Source of the DNA: Halictus rubicundus
Lineage: Eukaryota > Arthropoda > Insecta > Hymenoptera > Halictidae
NCBI RefSeq assembly: GCF_050948215.1
Contig: NC_135165.1
Span: 6,856,501-6,920,500 of the forward strand
DNA length: 64,000 nucleotides
Direction: 5' to 3'
The notes under the pieces are model-generated. The model saw only the letters and a list, made by a program, of their open reading frames with translations, had not been told where the DNA came from and made no database searches. Position 1 is the stretch's first letter. Every line of letters starts with the position of its first letter. Positions 24,508 through 35,313 of this stretch are shown here, piece by piece. The translations under genes and the position numbers were made by a program.

Positions 24508-24675
24508 TTAATACGGGATCACAACAAACTTAAGGAGCACATGATTAAGAGATAAGAAACGACGAGTATTTTAATTCTATTACATTTAATGTACTAGTTA
24601 CAGTATTTCATTCCCGACTCAATTTTGCACCGATCCAAAATACTAACCGAGAAATATATTTAATATCTTATTTAA

Positions 24676-24845
24676 CACTAAACCTACCAAGCCTTAAAAG
24701 TAACTAATACATGTTGTCGTATAAAAATGACGAGATTGAATTTATTCGGATTTTGGATTCCCACGAAAGCATCTTTATAATTTCAGTAATTGTAAAATAA
24801 AAAATCTGGAACCGGTCATTTTGACCGGCGGTGGTAGGTTTAGTG
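24676..24845. mobile_element. TTAA-flanked MITE, CACTAAACCTACCA termini
   Basis: TTAA at 24672-24675 and 24846-24849, with a perfect 14-bp inverted repeat CACTAAACCTACCA. Near the right end is CCGGTCATTTTGACCGG, a palindromic element shared in modified form with 32405-32623. Confidence 0.8.
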
Positions 24846-24914
24846 TTAAGAACTTTAGAGTGCCCTGGTAAATGCAAATTATTTTGGCATATTTGTTGCT
24901 AGATTTGTGCAATA

Positions 24915-26057
24915 AGGTGGAGTGGGGTAAAACCGACTCAGAAATTGTAAAGTTTACTTTAAACTGATGTATTTTCTATCTGTTCCACTAAGACCTAATA
25001 ATCTTAGTGTTTTTATTTAGCGCATGGTTTATTCTTTAAGTTGCATTAATTTGGATTAAAAATATCTTCTGAAACTTATGATTTTCTTAATAAATTAAAA
25101 ACAGTGCTGCTAGGACGGACTTCCCCGGAACTGGGGCAAAACTGCAGCTACCTGTTTAAAAATTATTGAATCTTGTTTCCTTATATTATGGGGCAAAAGC
25201 GGAATTATTATTAGTAATAAAATAACAAAAATAAAAATTCAAATTTTGATTATTATATTATCCAAGGTTAACAGTCCATCGGAAAGACGTTTTTCATTTT
25301 CACGTGAAAGTACGGTGTTTCTTCCTCGGGATTCACTTTTTTATCCACTTTTTCCTCGGATTCGGTCACTAATTGTATTTTTTGGTATTTTATAGTGCTT
25401 ACCGGCTCTATAAACAGTCATTCGGCCAGCTTTAATTTCTGCCAATGCTTCAGCCTACATTTCCTTTGTATAGTGCGGTGTTGTTTTCTTTACATAATTT
25501 CGGACCATCGTGGGGTTGCAAAAGTATTATCAGTCTAAGAAATTCCAAATTAAATGCCTACCAAGAAGGGAATTTAATGAAACAGTTGAGTAAGTAAGAA
25601 TTAAAATGTAACATTGGGTAAATTCGTACTATAGTGCGGTTTTGCCCCGACGGATAGTCCGAATTTGCCCCGTGCTCAAATATTTCCTGAGTGAGGTTAG
25701 ACTGTTACTTTATTAAAAAAATATAAAAGAACTGATATATTTTACTACTATAAAGGAAACTTGCCTTACTATACGTTGTGCCTATCGAAGATAAACACAT
25801 AGATATGTAAACTATTGCTTAAATTATCGTTTTATAATGCTTAACTCGATCTTTGCTCTGCACCTGGAAACACCATGCACTTTGTCGAACGAGGAAAACG
25901 CGGGAATCGCAGAATACATGGCAGCTATCTATGTTGATCATTGAATACTAACCAAAGGAAGATTTCTACCTTACAGTTGGTACAATGCAACGTATATTCG
26001 AATAAATAAGGGCCTAGTGCGGATTTGCCGCGTGTACGGATTTACCCCACTGCACCT
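24915..26057. mobile_element. TA-flanked DNA transposon derivative
   Basis: TA at 24913-24914 and 26058-26059. Termini are AGGTGGAGTGGGGTAAAACC (left) and, inverted, AGGTGCAGTGGGGTAAATCC (right), with further copies of GGGGCAAAA/TTTGCCCC motifs inside (near 25130, 25190, 25633, 25665). At 1143 bp, with no frame longer than 60 codons, it has no recognisable transposase. The layout resembles the pogo-like element at 4028-5059. Confidence 0.7.
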
Positions 26058-26143
26058 TATCTTAATCGAGTATTAGCTTACGAAAAGAACTAGTTTTGAT
26101 AAGATGAAATTTTCTAATCAATTCCACCCGTTTTATAGTAACG

Positions 26144-27476
26144 CACAGTGTGTCGAGTATATGGGAATTCGGGAAAAAAGTCATAACTCTTAAATTATGA
26201 AATTTTCGAGTAAAGTACCTTAATACTTTTTTAAATAAAATGCAAAGGCGAATCGATTGGTATATAAAAAAATTTTTTTTTTAATTGCGATAACTCTTAT
26301 GTTTTAATAAATTCTTATGTTTTTTTACTGCATAAAACGTAGTTTACAATTTTAACGAAAATTTAAAAAAAAAGTACAATACTGTATACATTACTTATTC
26401 AAATCTTCACAAGGAGGAATTAAAACTTAGGAATCCTTAAGAGAATTCCTTTATTTTACCTAGAAACAAATAAAATGAATAAATTAATTAATTAATAAAT
26501 TAACATAGATAATATGTTATTAAATAATATGTGTACGTACTATACTACTTCAGCTTCACTATCATCAGAACAAGTGTTTGAGTTGGAATCTGATAAGTAG
26601 GATGTTTCATTTAATAATAAATAGGCCCATAGCGGGGATGACGAGGCCTGTGGCGGAAATCCCTGCAGGTGGGAACTCGATAGACTACGTTAAAGGCGTG
26701 GACGGCGAACTTCTATTATTTTTAACATTTGTGTATATTTATGCACTTAAGGTCGACCGTCATATCAAGTCTGATGTGCTTTAAATTAATATAATACGAA
26801 ATCTCAAAGGAACCTTTTGGGGTACTTTCTTTAATACTGAATTGAAAGATTGTAAACATTTAAACAATTTTAAAACTAAATATATAATTTATAAGAATAA
26901 AATTGAACACATATGTAAGTACTTATCAAATGGCATGCGTCTAAAAATAATTGCAGCAAATTTCCTCGAAAGACTACGCAGAAAGCCGCCGTGCGCGAGC
27001 GTCTTAATATGGTTTTTTATTATTTTCTCCGCTTGAGCAAATGTGAGCAGATTTAAACCAATGCGAAATTAAAGTTTAATGTGCCACCAATTACTGTAAA
27101 AAAATTCACGGGTGTACTTTGATGTACTTTTTTTAAAACTCTAATCAAAGTTGATAAATGTTAAACATAAAAAATTAGGACAAACTGCGATAATTTAAAA
27201 AAACTTTTTGGGAGATTGAAGGTCTAATAATGCTAAACACACTCTGTAAAAATCAAATTAAAAAACCAAATAGCTTGCGAGGGACGCATGTTTTCAAAAA
27301 TGCGCGGAATTTGACAGTGAAGTTTCAGCCTCAATTTTAATAACAAATTGATTTATTCAGTTAAAATTTAAGGCAGTTTTAGAAACTACGTTTTGTTACG
27401 AACATTTTAGCATACATAAATTTGCAGATCTTACACTTTGATTTTCGGACTTTTTTCCATTGGACGACACACTGTG
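26144..27476. mobile_element. Transib element with RSS-like ends
   Basis: Perfect 5-bp duplication TAACG (26139-26143 and 27477-27481). Both ends begin CACAGTGTGTCG. On the left the heptamer is followed by 23 bp and then AAAAAAGTC. On the right, inverted, it is followed by 13 bp and then the same AAAAAAGTC. This is the heptamer-spacer-nonamer layout known for Transib and for RAG recombination signals. It is 1333 bp. No transposase core is recognisable, though a minus-strand serine/acidic tail (about 26533-26590) ending in a stop resembles the tail of the family at 41113. Confidence 0.85.
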
Positions 27477-27481
27477 TAACG

Positions 27482-28365
27482 GTGCGTCGGTGGCGAGAGG
27501 GTTAGAGCGATCGAAAATGGCGGATATTCGGCGGATAGAAATGCGTTTCATTCTTCCGGGTGGGAAAGTTCGCCTGCTCGGGAAGAGGTATCGGCGGGAT
27601 TTGTACACCTAATAGAAATTCGGTCGTAATCTCTTGGAACTCGGCGAGAGTGGCGGCATCGCTTGATAATTCGCCGGCTGGTGCGGCTGGTACGGCGCAG
27701 CCGAGCGGGCGAACTTCGGGGTCCTTTTCGTTTGAGCCCCGAGACGGTAACTCTCGTAATCCGGTGCCCTGATGCAACGCTCAAATACCGTCTAAGTGCA
27801 TTAGGAGAGGGGCGCAGGGAGGGAAGCGAGAGAGCGCAAGCGGTGAAAGGAGAAAATGCCGTTTCGGCGCGCGGCGCGCGAATCCGGCGTGAAAACCGCG
27901 CGAATCTAATTTCGCGATGGGCTAAGTCCGCGAAGATTCGGATCGGGACAGAGGAGGCGACGAGTGGTGCCGGTGTCGGGGCTTAATTAAATTTGTTAAG
28001 ACGATCGTTAAAGAGGATGAGAACCGGATAAACGGCGCCCGGCAAAAAGTGCAACGGAGGTTCGTCAGGCTCGCCTCTCGCTCCCGAGCTGTTCAGTTCT
28101 TCGCAAAGGCTTCGCCGACTTTACGTTTTTTCGACGGTCGAATATTCGTCTTCGTTGCAGTTCTTTACCCCCTTTGAATATGCACGTTCTCGTAGGTCCA
28201 TTAATCACTTGCAGTACGATTTATTTTACGGTTGCAGTGATCACAACTTCTTTGTAGTTCTCAATTTCCTAGAAGAAGAAAACGCGCGTCTATTGTGTGC
28301 CTATATGTTCTCCAATGGTTGTGCGTTACCGACAAAATAGAATTGTATATTGGTTTAGAGGAAAT
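27482..28365. other. CpG-rich intronic block
   Basis: Several overlapping frames of 70-107 codons on both strands, basic and low-complexity, with no domain recognised. I see no gene. Confidence 0.5.
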
Positions 28366-28369
28366 TAAC

Positions 28370-28608
28370 CCTTAGCACTCGAATGGCGACTGTAAGACGC
28401 CACTAAAAATTCCTGTATCGTTATTCAAAATATCTTTTACATTATTAAATTTGTTTGTATTTAATAAATTACTAAACATTTCAGTACTGTACGAGTAAAT
28501 TGCACCATTTTCGTATGTATAGCATGAAAAAATATATACAGAAGGGAAATATTCTAGGTCGGAAGGAATGTTTCGTTTCAGAGTTAAAATGGCTTTGAGT
28601 GCAAAGGG
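28370..28608. mobile_element. piggyBac-type MITE (TTAA)
   Basis: TTAA at 28366-28369 and 28609-28612. Termini are CCCTTAGCACTCGAA and, inverted, CCCTTTGCACTC. Subterminal GGCGACTGTAAG and its near complement lie inside. This copy is the uninterrupted counterpart of 39836-40907. Confidence 0.85.
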
Positions 28609-29055
28609 TTAATAACATACGTATTTATTAGACGCTGCTCGAAAAATGGTGCAAGTAAAAATAATCATTGGATAATGAGTAAAAGTTATATGAAACACTA
28701 GAACTCCATTTGTATGAACCTATTGGGAGACAAGTTGGTTCACGTAATCGGGTGGATCATGTAATAGAAGTCCACCCGTCCCCCACCACTTGCTGTGATT
28801 TCTGGTTTATTTAATAAGAGTTCACGGTTCATATAACAGGATTTCGCTCAGTTAGAACTCAGCCAGCCAGGCTCAGTTAACATTTCATTCATATAAATGC
28901 AATTCATAATCCACTGTAACATCAATGGATCTGGCAAACGACGCTAAAATTCTATTACAGTTATTTTATTTAATAACGGCTAAACCATTCAGATGTGGTG
29001 TTAAACAGACAAACGTTCATTTCCACGTTTGTACTAAACGACTCCATATAAAACT

Positions 29056-30860
29056 GTCACTTTTAATGGTCCGTTAATGTTGTCATTCTTGTAAAGCAAT
29101 GTAAACCAGTCAATTCTAGTGGTCCACAGATTCTGTAAACATTTACAAAGCCAAATAAAATAGCCACTTTTAGCGCTTCATTGATTCTGTAAATTTTTAA
29201 AAAGCCAAATACAATAGTCACTTTTGGTGCTCCATGGTATCTGTAAATTTTTACAAAGCCAAATAAAATAGCCAAGTTTTAGCGCTCCATGGATTCTGTA
29301 AATGTTTACAAAGCCAAATAAAATAGCCACTTTCGGTGGCCCATGGATTCTGCAAATTTTTACAAAGCCAAATACTATAGTCAATTTTGGTGCTCCATGG
29401 TATCTGTAAATTTTTAAAAAGCCAAATACAATAGTCACTTTTGGTGCTCCATGGTATCTGTAAATTTTTACAAAGCCAAATAAAATAGCCAGTTTTAGTC
29501 CTCCATGGATTCTGTAAATTTTTAAAAAGCCAAATACAATAGTCACTTTTGGTGCTCCATGGTATCTGTAAATTTTTACAAAGCCAAATAAAATAGCCAA
29601 GTTTTAGCGCTCCATGGATTCTGTAAATGTTTACAAAGCCAAATAAAATAGCCACTTTCGGTGGCCCATGGATTCTGCAAATTTTTACAAAGCCAAATAC
29701 TATAGTCAATTTTGGTGCTCCATGGTATCTGTAAATTTTTAAAAAGCCAAATACAATAGTCACTTTTGGTGCTCCATGGTATCTGTAAATTTTTACAAAG
29801 CCACATAAAATAGCCAGTTTTAGTCCTCCATGGATTCTGTAAATTTTTGCAAAGCCAAACACAATAGTCACTTTTGGTGCTCCATGGTATCTGTAAATTT
29901 TTAAAAAGCCAAATAAAATAGCCAGTTTTAGCGCTCCATGGATTCTTTAAATGTTTACAAAGCCAAATAAAATAGCCACTTTCGGTAATCCATGGATTCT
30001 GTAAATTTTTACAAAGCCAAATACAATAGTCACTTTTGGTGCTCCATGGTATCTGTAAATTTTTACAAAACCAAATACAATAGTCACTTTTGGTGCTCCA
30101 TGGTATCTGTAAATTTTTACAAAGCCACATAAAATAGCCAGTTTTAGTCCTCCATGGATTCTGTAAATTTTTGCAAAGCCAAACACAATAGTCACTTTTG
30201 GTGCTCCATGGTATCTGTAAATTTTTAAAAAGCCAAATAAAATAGCCAGTTTTAGCGCTCCATGGATTCTTTAAATGTTTACAAAGCCAAATAAAATAGC
30301 CACTTTCGGTAATCCATGGATTCTGTAAATTTTTACAAAGCCAAATACAATAGTCACTTTTGGTGCTCCATGGTATCTGTAAATTTTTACAAAGCCAAAT
30401 AAAATAGCCAGTTTTAGCGCTCCATGGATTCTGTAAATTTTTACAAAGCCAAATAAAATAGCCACTTTCGGTGGCCCATGGATTCTGCAAATTTTTACAA
30501 AGCCAAATAAAATAGCCAGTTTTAGCGCTCCATGGATTCTGTAAACGTTTACAGAAGCAATATAAAATAGTCACTTTTGGTGGTCCGTAGATGCTGACAC
30601 TATTCGAAACCAATTTAAAATAGTCACTTTTAGTGGTTCGTAGATTCTATGAATTTTTACGGAGCAATCTAAAATAACCACTGTTGATGGTCAGCAGAAC
30701 TCGTCATTTTTCGAAACCAATTTACGATAGTCACTTTTCGTGGTACGTAGGTTCCGTGACCTTTCCAAACCAATATCAAATGGTTGCTTTTGATGGTCCG
30801 CAGATCCTGTGACATTCCCAAACCAATATAAAATAGTCACTTTTAGCGGTGCGTAGCTTC
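29056..30860 (-). repeat. 54-bp minisatellite with higher-order repeats
   Basis: About 33 copies of a 54-bp unit: CCATGGATTCTGTAAATTTT, then ACAAAGCCAAATAAAATAGC, then CACTTTTGGTGC. Copies alternate between types, and six-unit blocks (324-325 bp) repeat. For example CCACATAAAATAG occurs at 29801 and 30125. Outer units (29056-29160 and 30590-30860) are diverged. Because 54 is a multiple of 3, two minus-strand frames stay open over long stretches (up to 345 codons at 29576-30613). These are not evidence of a gene. Confidence 0.93.
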
Positions 30861-31526
30861 AGAGTGTCAACGTGAAATCTGCAAACGCGGCCGCACCGGG
30901 CCGCTCGAGTTTACGGGCCTAGGCCTGACCACGGGCACCGTTCGATCCGGTGAAAAAAATATGATATGTTTGTTTTGCCTTCTTTCAACGGGGGCGTGAC
31001 GAGCACGTTCATTCGGCCGCCTATTACAGCGTGCCGCTTTATCATCGAAAAATGCTCGCCGACGCGGTGTCGGCGTGAAACACGCCGTTTCCGTATCCGT
31101 CTCTGGCCGTGCCGGGGGTGAAAAAAATGAGAGGTCGGCCGCGTTTTTCGCCGGTGTAACCGAACCAGTCGAATATTCGATCATTGCTCGCTTTCCAATC
31201 ACCGGTGCATCGATAATGCACCGACGCGACCCACTCCTCGTTCCCCGCACTCTCACCCTTTCTCACTATGCTCCTCTCTCTCTCTCCCTCTCGACCTTCG
31301 AAACGTATAGATTCGCGTTTACACTCGGCGAAGTGTCGTGTCTCCCGCGCTTATACATATTAATGGGCTTCTGCATAGTCATCGGACATCGCGCTACTAC
31401 TACCGACTGAACTTGCGACTGGCAAAAGCTCGCGCCTTTATTACAGGAGCGGATCGATCGCGCGGCGTGCGGGGGTTGAACAGACCCAAACCTTCGGCAC
31501 ACTCGCACACGCACAGATACAGAGAA

Positions 31527-31591
<65 letters not shown>

Positions 31592-32400
31592 TGTGGTTGT
31601 AGCAACGTTGTGCTCGGGCGCCAATCGTGGCCACCGTAATTTCAACCCGTCTCCGCGAACGATCGACTTTTCATTAAGATACGACCACCTTGGTCGTCGT
31701 CGTCGTCGTCGACGACGTGGCTCGATCGTCTATACGAGATCAAGCGGGGGCGGGTCGCGGACGGAGGCAAACTACACGAAGACATCGTGCTATAAGTCTC
31801 CGGCGGGGCTCGATTTAGGTCGCGATTAAAGACTCTTTATCAGGAGGCCGAGGCTCGGCGTTCCTTCCCCTGGCAAAGCGTGTCGCGCGCTATAACCCCC
31901 GCTAACTCGATAATGCATTACTCGGAAGCCCGTCCCCCCCGAGACGGCCTTAGAAACCCTCTATAGCCGGGTCCAAGACGGGCCAAAGACCCGCCAAAGG
32001 GAACAAAAAAACGCCGTGGAAGGTATAATCCCACGACCGTTTGCGGCGACCCGAGTCGACCCGGCCCGACCCGGTACGACTCGTCGCGAAACACTCCGCG
32101 GATTAATAAAATGCACCGGCTACTTTTCCCTCTGACAACTGTTTCATTTTAACGGCGGCTCGGGGATTAGCCCGACCCCGGCCCGACGCTTTCTTTAAGC
32201 TTGGAAAACCGACGGACCTTCCACCGCCACGATTAAACGGCGAAACGACGCTTAAACGAATGCTAATTTTTCTTCTGATTCACTCGGCGACTCTGAGGAC
32301 CTTTACCGCTTGCACTGCGATCTTACGTCGATGGCGATTACGACTCCTTTGTGGCGGAAGACGTCGGAAGTCTGTCAACAAAGTAGCAGTTTATTCGTGT
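30861..32400. other. CpG-rich intronic block
   Basis: Non-repetitive CpG-rich sequence holding a CT tract (31263-31291), the long GA tract and a (GTC)n run near 31690-31712. Frames of 110-160 codons run through the microsatellites on both strands and are not supported as genes. Confidence 0.5.
31519..31585 (+). repeat. (GA)n microsatellite
   Basis: About 67 bp of GA with two early interruptions; one of the longest in the window. Confidence 0.96.
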
Positions 32401-32404
32401 TTAA

Positions 32405-32623
32405 CAGTAGAACGACCGAGCAATAAATGCGACTGACGTATATTGCTTTGTAACAGTGACAAGACTGTGCCCATTCAGACTTCATACAACTTTTATTGTA
32501 ATATGTGCTTCAATGAAGAGGTTCGTTAAAAAATTTTTATGATGAAAACATTTTTACAATTTTAGTAACTGTAAAAGAAAAAATTAGGAAGCAGTCATTT
32601 TGACTGCTCCGGTCGTTCTAGTG
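32405..32623. mobile_element. TTAA-flanked MITE, CACTAGAACGACCG termini
   Basis: TTAA at 32401-32404 and 32624-32627. Termini are CAGTAGAACGACCG and, inverted, CACTAGAACGACCG. GCAGTCATTTTGACTGC near the right end corresponds to the palindrome in 24676-24845, so the two are one family. A further TCTACTGTTAA end at 32816-32826 suggests a flanking decayed copy. Confidence 0.75.
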
Positions 32624-33089
32624 TTAACGCTGGATCCACCGAGCCCGTGGAAATGAAGGATTTCAGAACCTTTCTTTTACAATTCGTGATGTTATAGAAA
32701 TTTGTTAGTGTACTTCTTCATCGAAGTACGTGTTACTATACAAATCCTACGAAATCTGAATAAATTGAATCCTGTTATTAGTATAAAGGAATATACATCA
32801 GTCTGGTTTAGGTAGTTCTACTGTTAATAAGTAGACTGCGAATTTGCATATAAAATAAAAATCTTTTAAATCCATGGTAAGAAATGGAAGCTAGGTGAGA
32901 ATGTATTTCTTCTTTCAATAATCTTAGTAAGTTAAATATAATATAACAACGTCCACAAATTGTTCTAATATATTTTCACTTTTGCTTTTCACTCATCCAT
33001 TGTTGTCACAAATGCATTACGACGAGCGTCGAATGTGATGAAGATGCAACGTGTTTGGTTTCAAAGAATCTATAATCTTTTGTCACTAA

Positions 33090-33740
33090 TTTTCACATGT
33101 ATATTTTTGTACAGACACATAAAGAAGACGTAAAGGCGAACCCTGTCATTTTGAATGAAATATACTTTTATTTCTATTTTGATGGTGAAGGTCATTGCCT
33201 ACATTGTGAACGTCATTCAAGATCAATCAAGTCAGATGTTACTCATTTTGTTTTATGTACATTTTTATATAGAGATATAAAGAAGATGTAAAGGCAAACC
33301 CTGTTATTTTGAATGTAATGTACTTTTATTTCTATTTTGATGGTGAAGGTCATTGCCTACATTGCGAAGCTCATTCAAGATCAATCAAGTCAGATGTTAC
33401 TCTTTTTTTTTATGTACAATTTTATATAGAGGTATAAAGAAGATGTAAAGGCAAACCCTGTTATTTTGAATGAAATGTACTTTTATTTCATTTTGATGGT
33501 GAAGGTCATTGCCTACATTGTGAAGGTTATTCAAGATCAATCAAGTCAGATGTCACTCATTTTGTTTTACGTACATTTTTATATAGAGATATAAAGAAGA
33601 TGTAAAGGCGAACCCTGTTATTGTGAATGAAATGTACTTTTATTTCTATTTTGATGGTGAAGGTCATTGCCTACATTGCGAAGCTCATTTTTTTATGTAC
33701 ATTTTTGTATAGAGTCATAAATAAAACGTAAATCTTTTAT
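33090..33740 (+). repeat. 157-bp tandem repeat
   Basis: About four copies spaced 156-158 bp, marked by GATGGTGAAGGTCATTGCCT at 33181, 33339, 33495 and 33653. Units also share ATAAAGAAGATGTAAAGGC and AGATCAATCAAGTCAGATGT. The last copy is truncated. Non-coding. Confidence 0.9.
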
Positions 33741-34600
33741 TTATATTTTGATAGAGCGTTTTAAGACGAATACAATTCCGAAGGTCGTTGCGTGTACTAT
33801 GAAGGTCATTCGAGATCAGTCAAGGTCCCCGGCAATACCAAATAGAACTCGCGAATAAACCCAGTGTTGTACAAGTTAGGTTGCGTAAAATTGAAACTGT
33901 GCAGACTCGCGCAGAACCCTGTAGAACATCTAGCCGAAGGAGAAAGTTTCGAGGACTTTCTAATCGCCGACTAATAACACAGATAGGGACTTAGTCACTG
34001 CAAAGGGTAGAAATTGTACCTTAGGCTGGCTACCTTCCCTCTTTTTGGCCGTGACGACCCGGAAAACTTTTCGGGAATCCGATTACCTTCTCCAGCTAGC
34101 TGACTAAGCGACTGATAAACGAGCAATCGATGACGGAGAGATCGATATTTGACGGCGTTTCGGCTGCCTTCTCGGCCGGAGAGCTAGACGCGTGGAAAAA
34201 CCGAGGCGTTGAATCGTCGAGTGACTCGGTCTATCTCTCTGCTCCGATTTCTCTGTCTCTCTGTCTCTCTCTTGCTCTCTCGATCCGGGGTCGCTGAAAA
34301 ATGCAGAAAATATCGTATGAACGAGCCGCAAAGCCCGAATCTTTTCATGGAAACGGTCCCGCCAGCCGATAAGGATGCACTCGGAATTTCACACCGGCCG
34401 CGTGGAAAATATCTCTCCATTGAAACCGCTGTCTCCGGCGTCGCGACGGTCCAAAGAATAATTACTTCTCGGAAAAAGAGAGTTTCGGGAGTGGGGCGGA
34501 TTGGTAGCGCGTCGGTCCACGATTCGAAAAGTGTTATCGCCCGCCCCCAAAGCCCGAGCGTTCCCGAACTATTTGCCTCCGCTCGGATGATTTAGAGAGG
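33741..34600. other. Intronic segment upstream of the second kon exon
   Basis: CpG-rich from about 33880, with a CT-rich stretch at 34222-34282. Overlapping frames of 75-128 codons have no recognisable domain. Confidence 0.5.
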
Positions 34601-34607
34601 ACCGATC

Positions 34608-34650
34608 TCCTCTCTTTCTCTCTTTCTCTCTTTCTCTCTCTCTCTCTGTA
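34608..34650 (+). repeat. CT-rich pyrimidine tract upstream of kon exon
   Basis: CTTTCTCT repeats grading into (CT)n, ending about 75 bp before the acceptor of the 34725 exon. A nearer pyrimidine-rich stretch (34675-34720) serves that acceptor. Confidence 0.8.
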
Positions 34651-34724
34651 ATCTCTGCTATATGCCCAGATTGTTCCTTTTTTCTCCACTCTCATCGACT
34701 TCTCGTTCTGTCGGCTGCCCGCAG

Positions 34725-34956
34725 GTCCACATTAATCTGGGAGCCGGGGAGAGCGAGATGGCCAGCGCCCGAGGACTCACGCTGAACGACCTGAGCTGGC
34801 ACGAGGTCAATCTGACCAGGAGGGAGGCGAACATCACGCTGAGGATCGACGTGATACACACGACCAGGTCCCTGCTGCCGGGACGGTTCTTCGAGCTAAA
34901 CATACACTACGGCGTCTTCATCGGGGGGCAGGGTGACTTCAACGAGCTATTTCTAG
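34725..34956 (+). CDS. kon: CSPG4/NG2-family proteoglycan (kon-tiki), laminin-G 1 exon b
   Basis: Encodes 77 residues plus one base. The acceptor CTGCCCGCAG/GTC is phase 0 and continues exactly from exon a. The donor CTAG/GTAAGA is phase 1. The sequence supplies the middle of the laminin-G fold: V-H-I-N-L-G-A-G-E at the start, the amphipathic L-S-W-H-E-V-N-L-T strand, and Y-G-V-F-I-G-G-Q-G near the end. That last block corresponds to the Y-G-L-F-V-G-G-T-G block of vertebrate CSPG4. Two N-glycosylation sequons are visible (N-L-T and N-I-T). Codon use is GC-rich, unlike the surrounding intron. Confidence 0.9.
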
Positions 34957-35313
34957 GTAAGACGCCCCGCTGCCATGCCGAGGCACCGTGACTCACTCGG
35001 ATAAATCGTCCCGCCACGTGACCGCGGTGCCAGCTAACAAAAACCACGTGCGACAAAGCCCCGCACGCTTCGCGCGACGCTTTTTCTTCGACACCGTGAT
35101 CCCAGTGGCGACAACGCATCGGAACACCGGAACTGACGTATACGGTCAATGAACACCTCCCAAGGGACGAACATAATTCGTATTCACAACGAGAAAAATT
35201 ACATTTACGTTGCCCTCCTCATTGTGGAATTTATGCAGAAATTGTATTGCAAATTCCCAGATGTCTCCATAAACAGGTCTAATTTTTTTTTTTTTTGTAA
35301 ACATTCGCCACTA

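Larger units (their letters stand above)
10358..34724 (+). other. kon: kon intron, 24.4 kb
   Basis: Starts GTTCGT and ends CTGCCCGCAG, joining two phase-0 boundaries that fall inside one laminin-G domain (after ...G-R-L-K and before V-H-I-N-L). It is filled with the elements listed separately: MITEs, a LINE fragment, a Transib, TTAA elements, and the 54-bp and 157-bp arrays. CpG-rich non-repetitive blocks at about 11940-13430, 16140-16800, 17880-18370, 19560-20890, 22260-23060, 27480-28160 and 30870-32390 show no supported gene. Confidence 0.8.

Noticed and set aside
29576..30613. 345-codon minus-strand frame
   Set aside because: Produced by a 54-bp tandem unit with no stop in two frames; low-complexity repeats and no domain.
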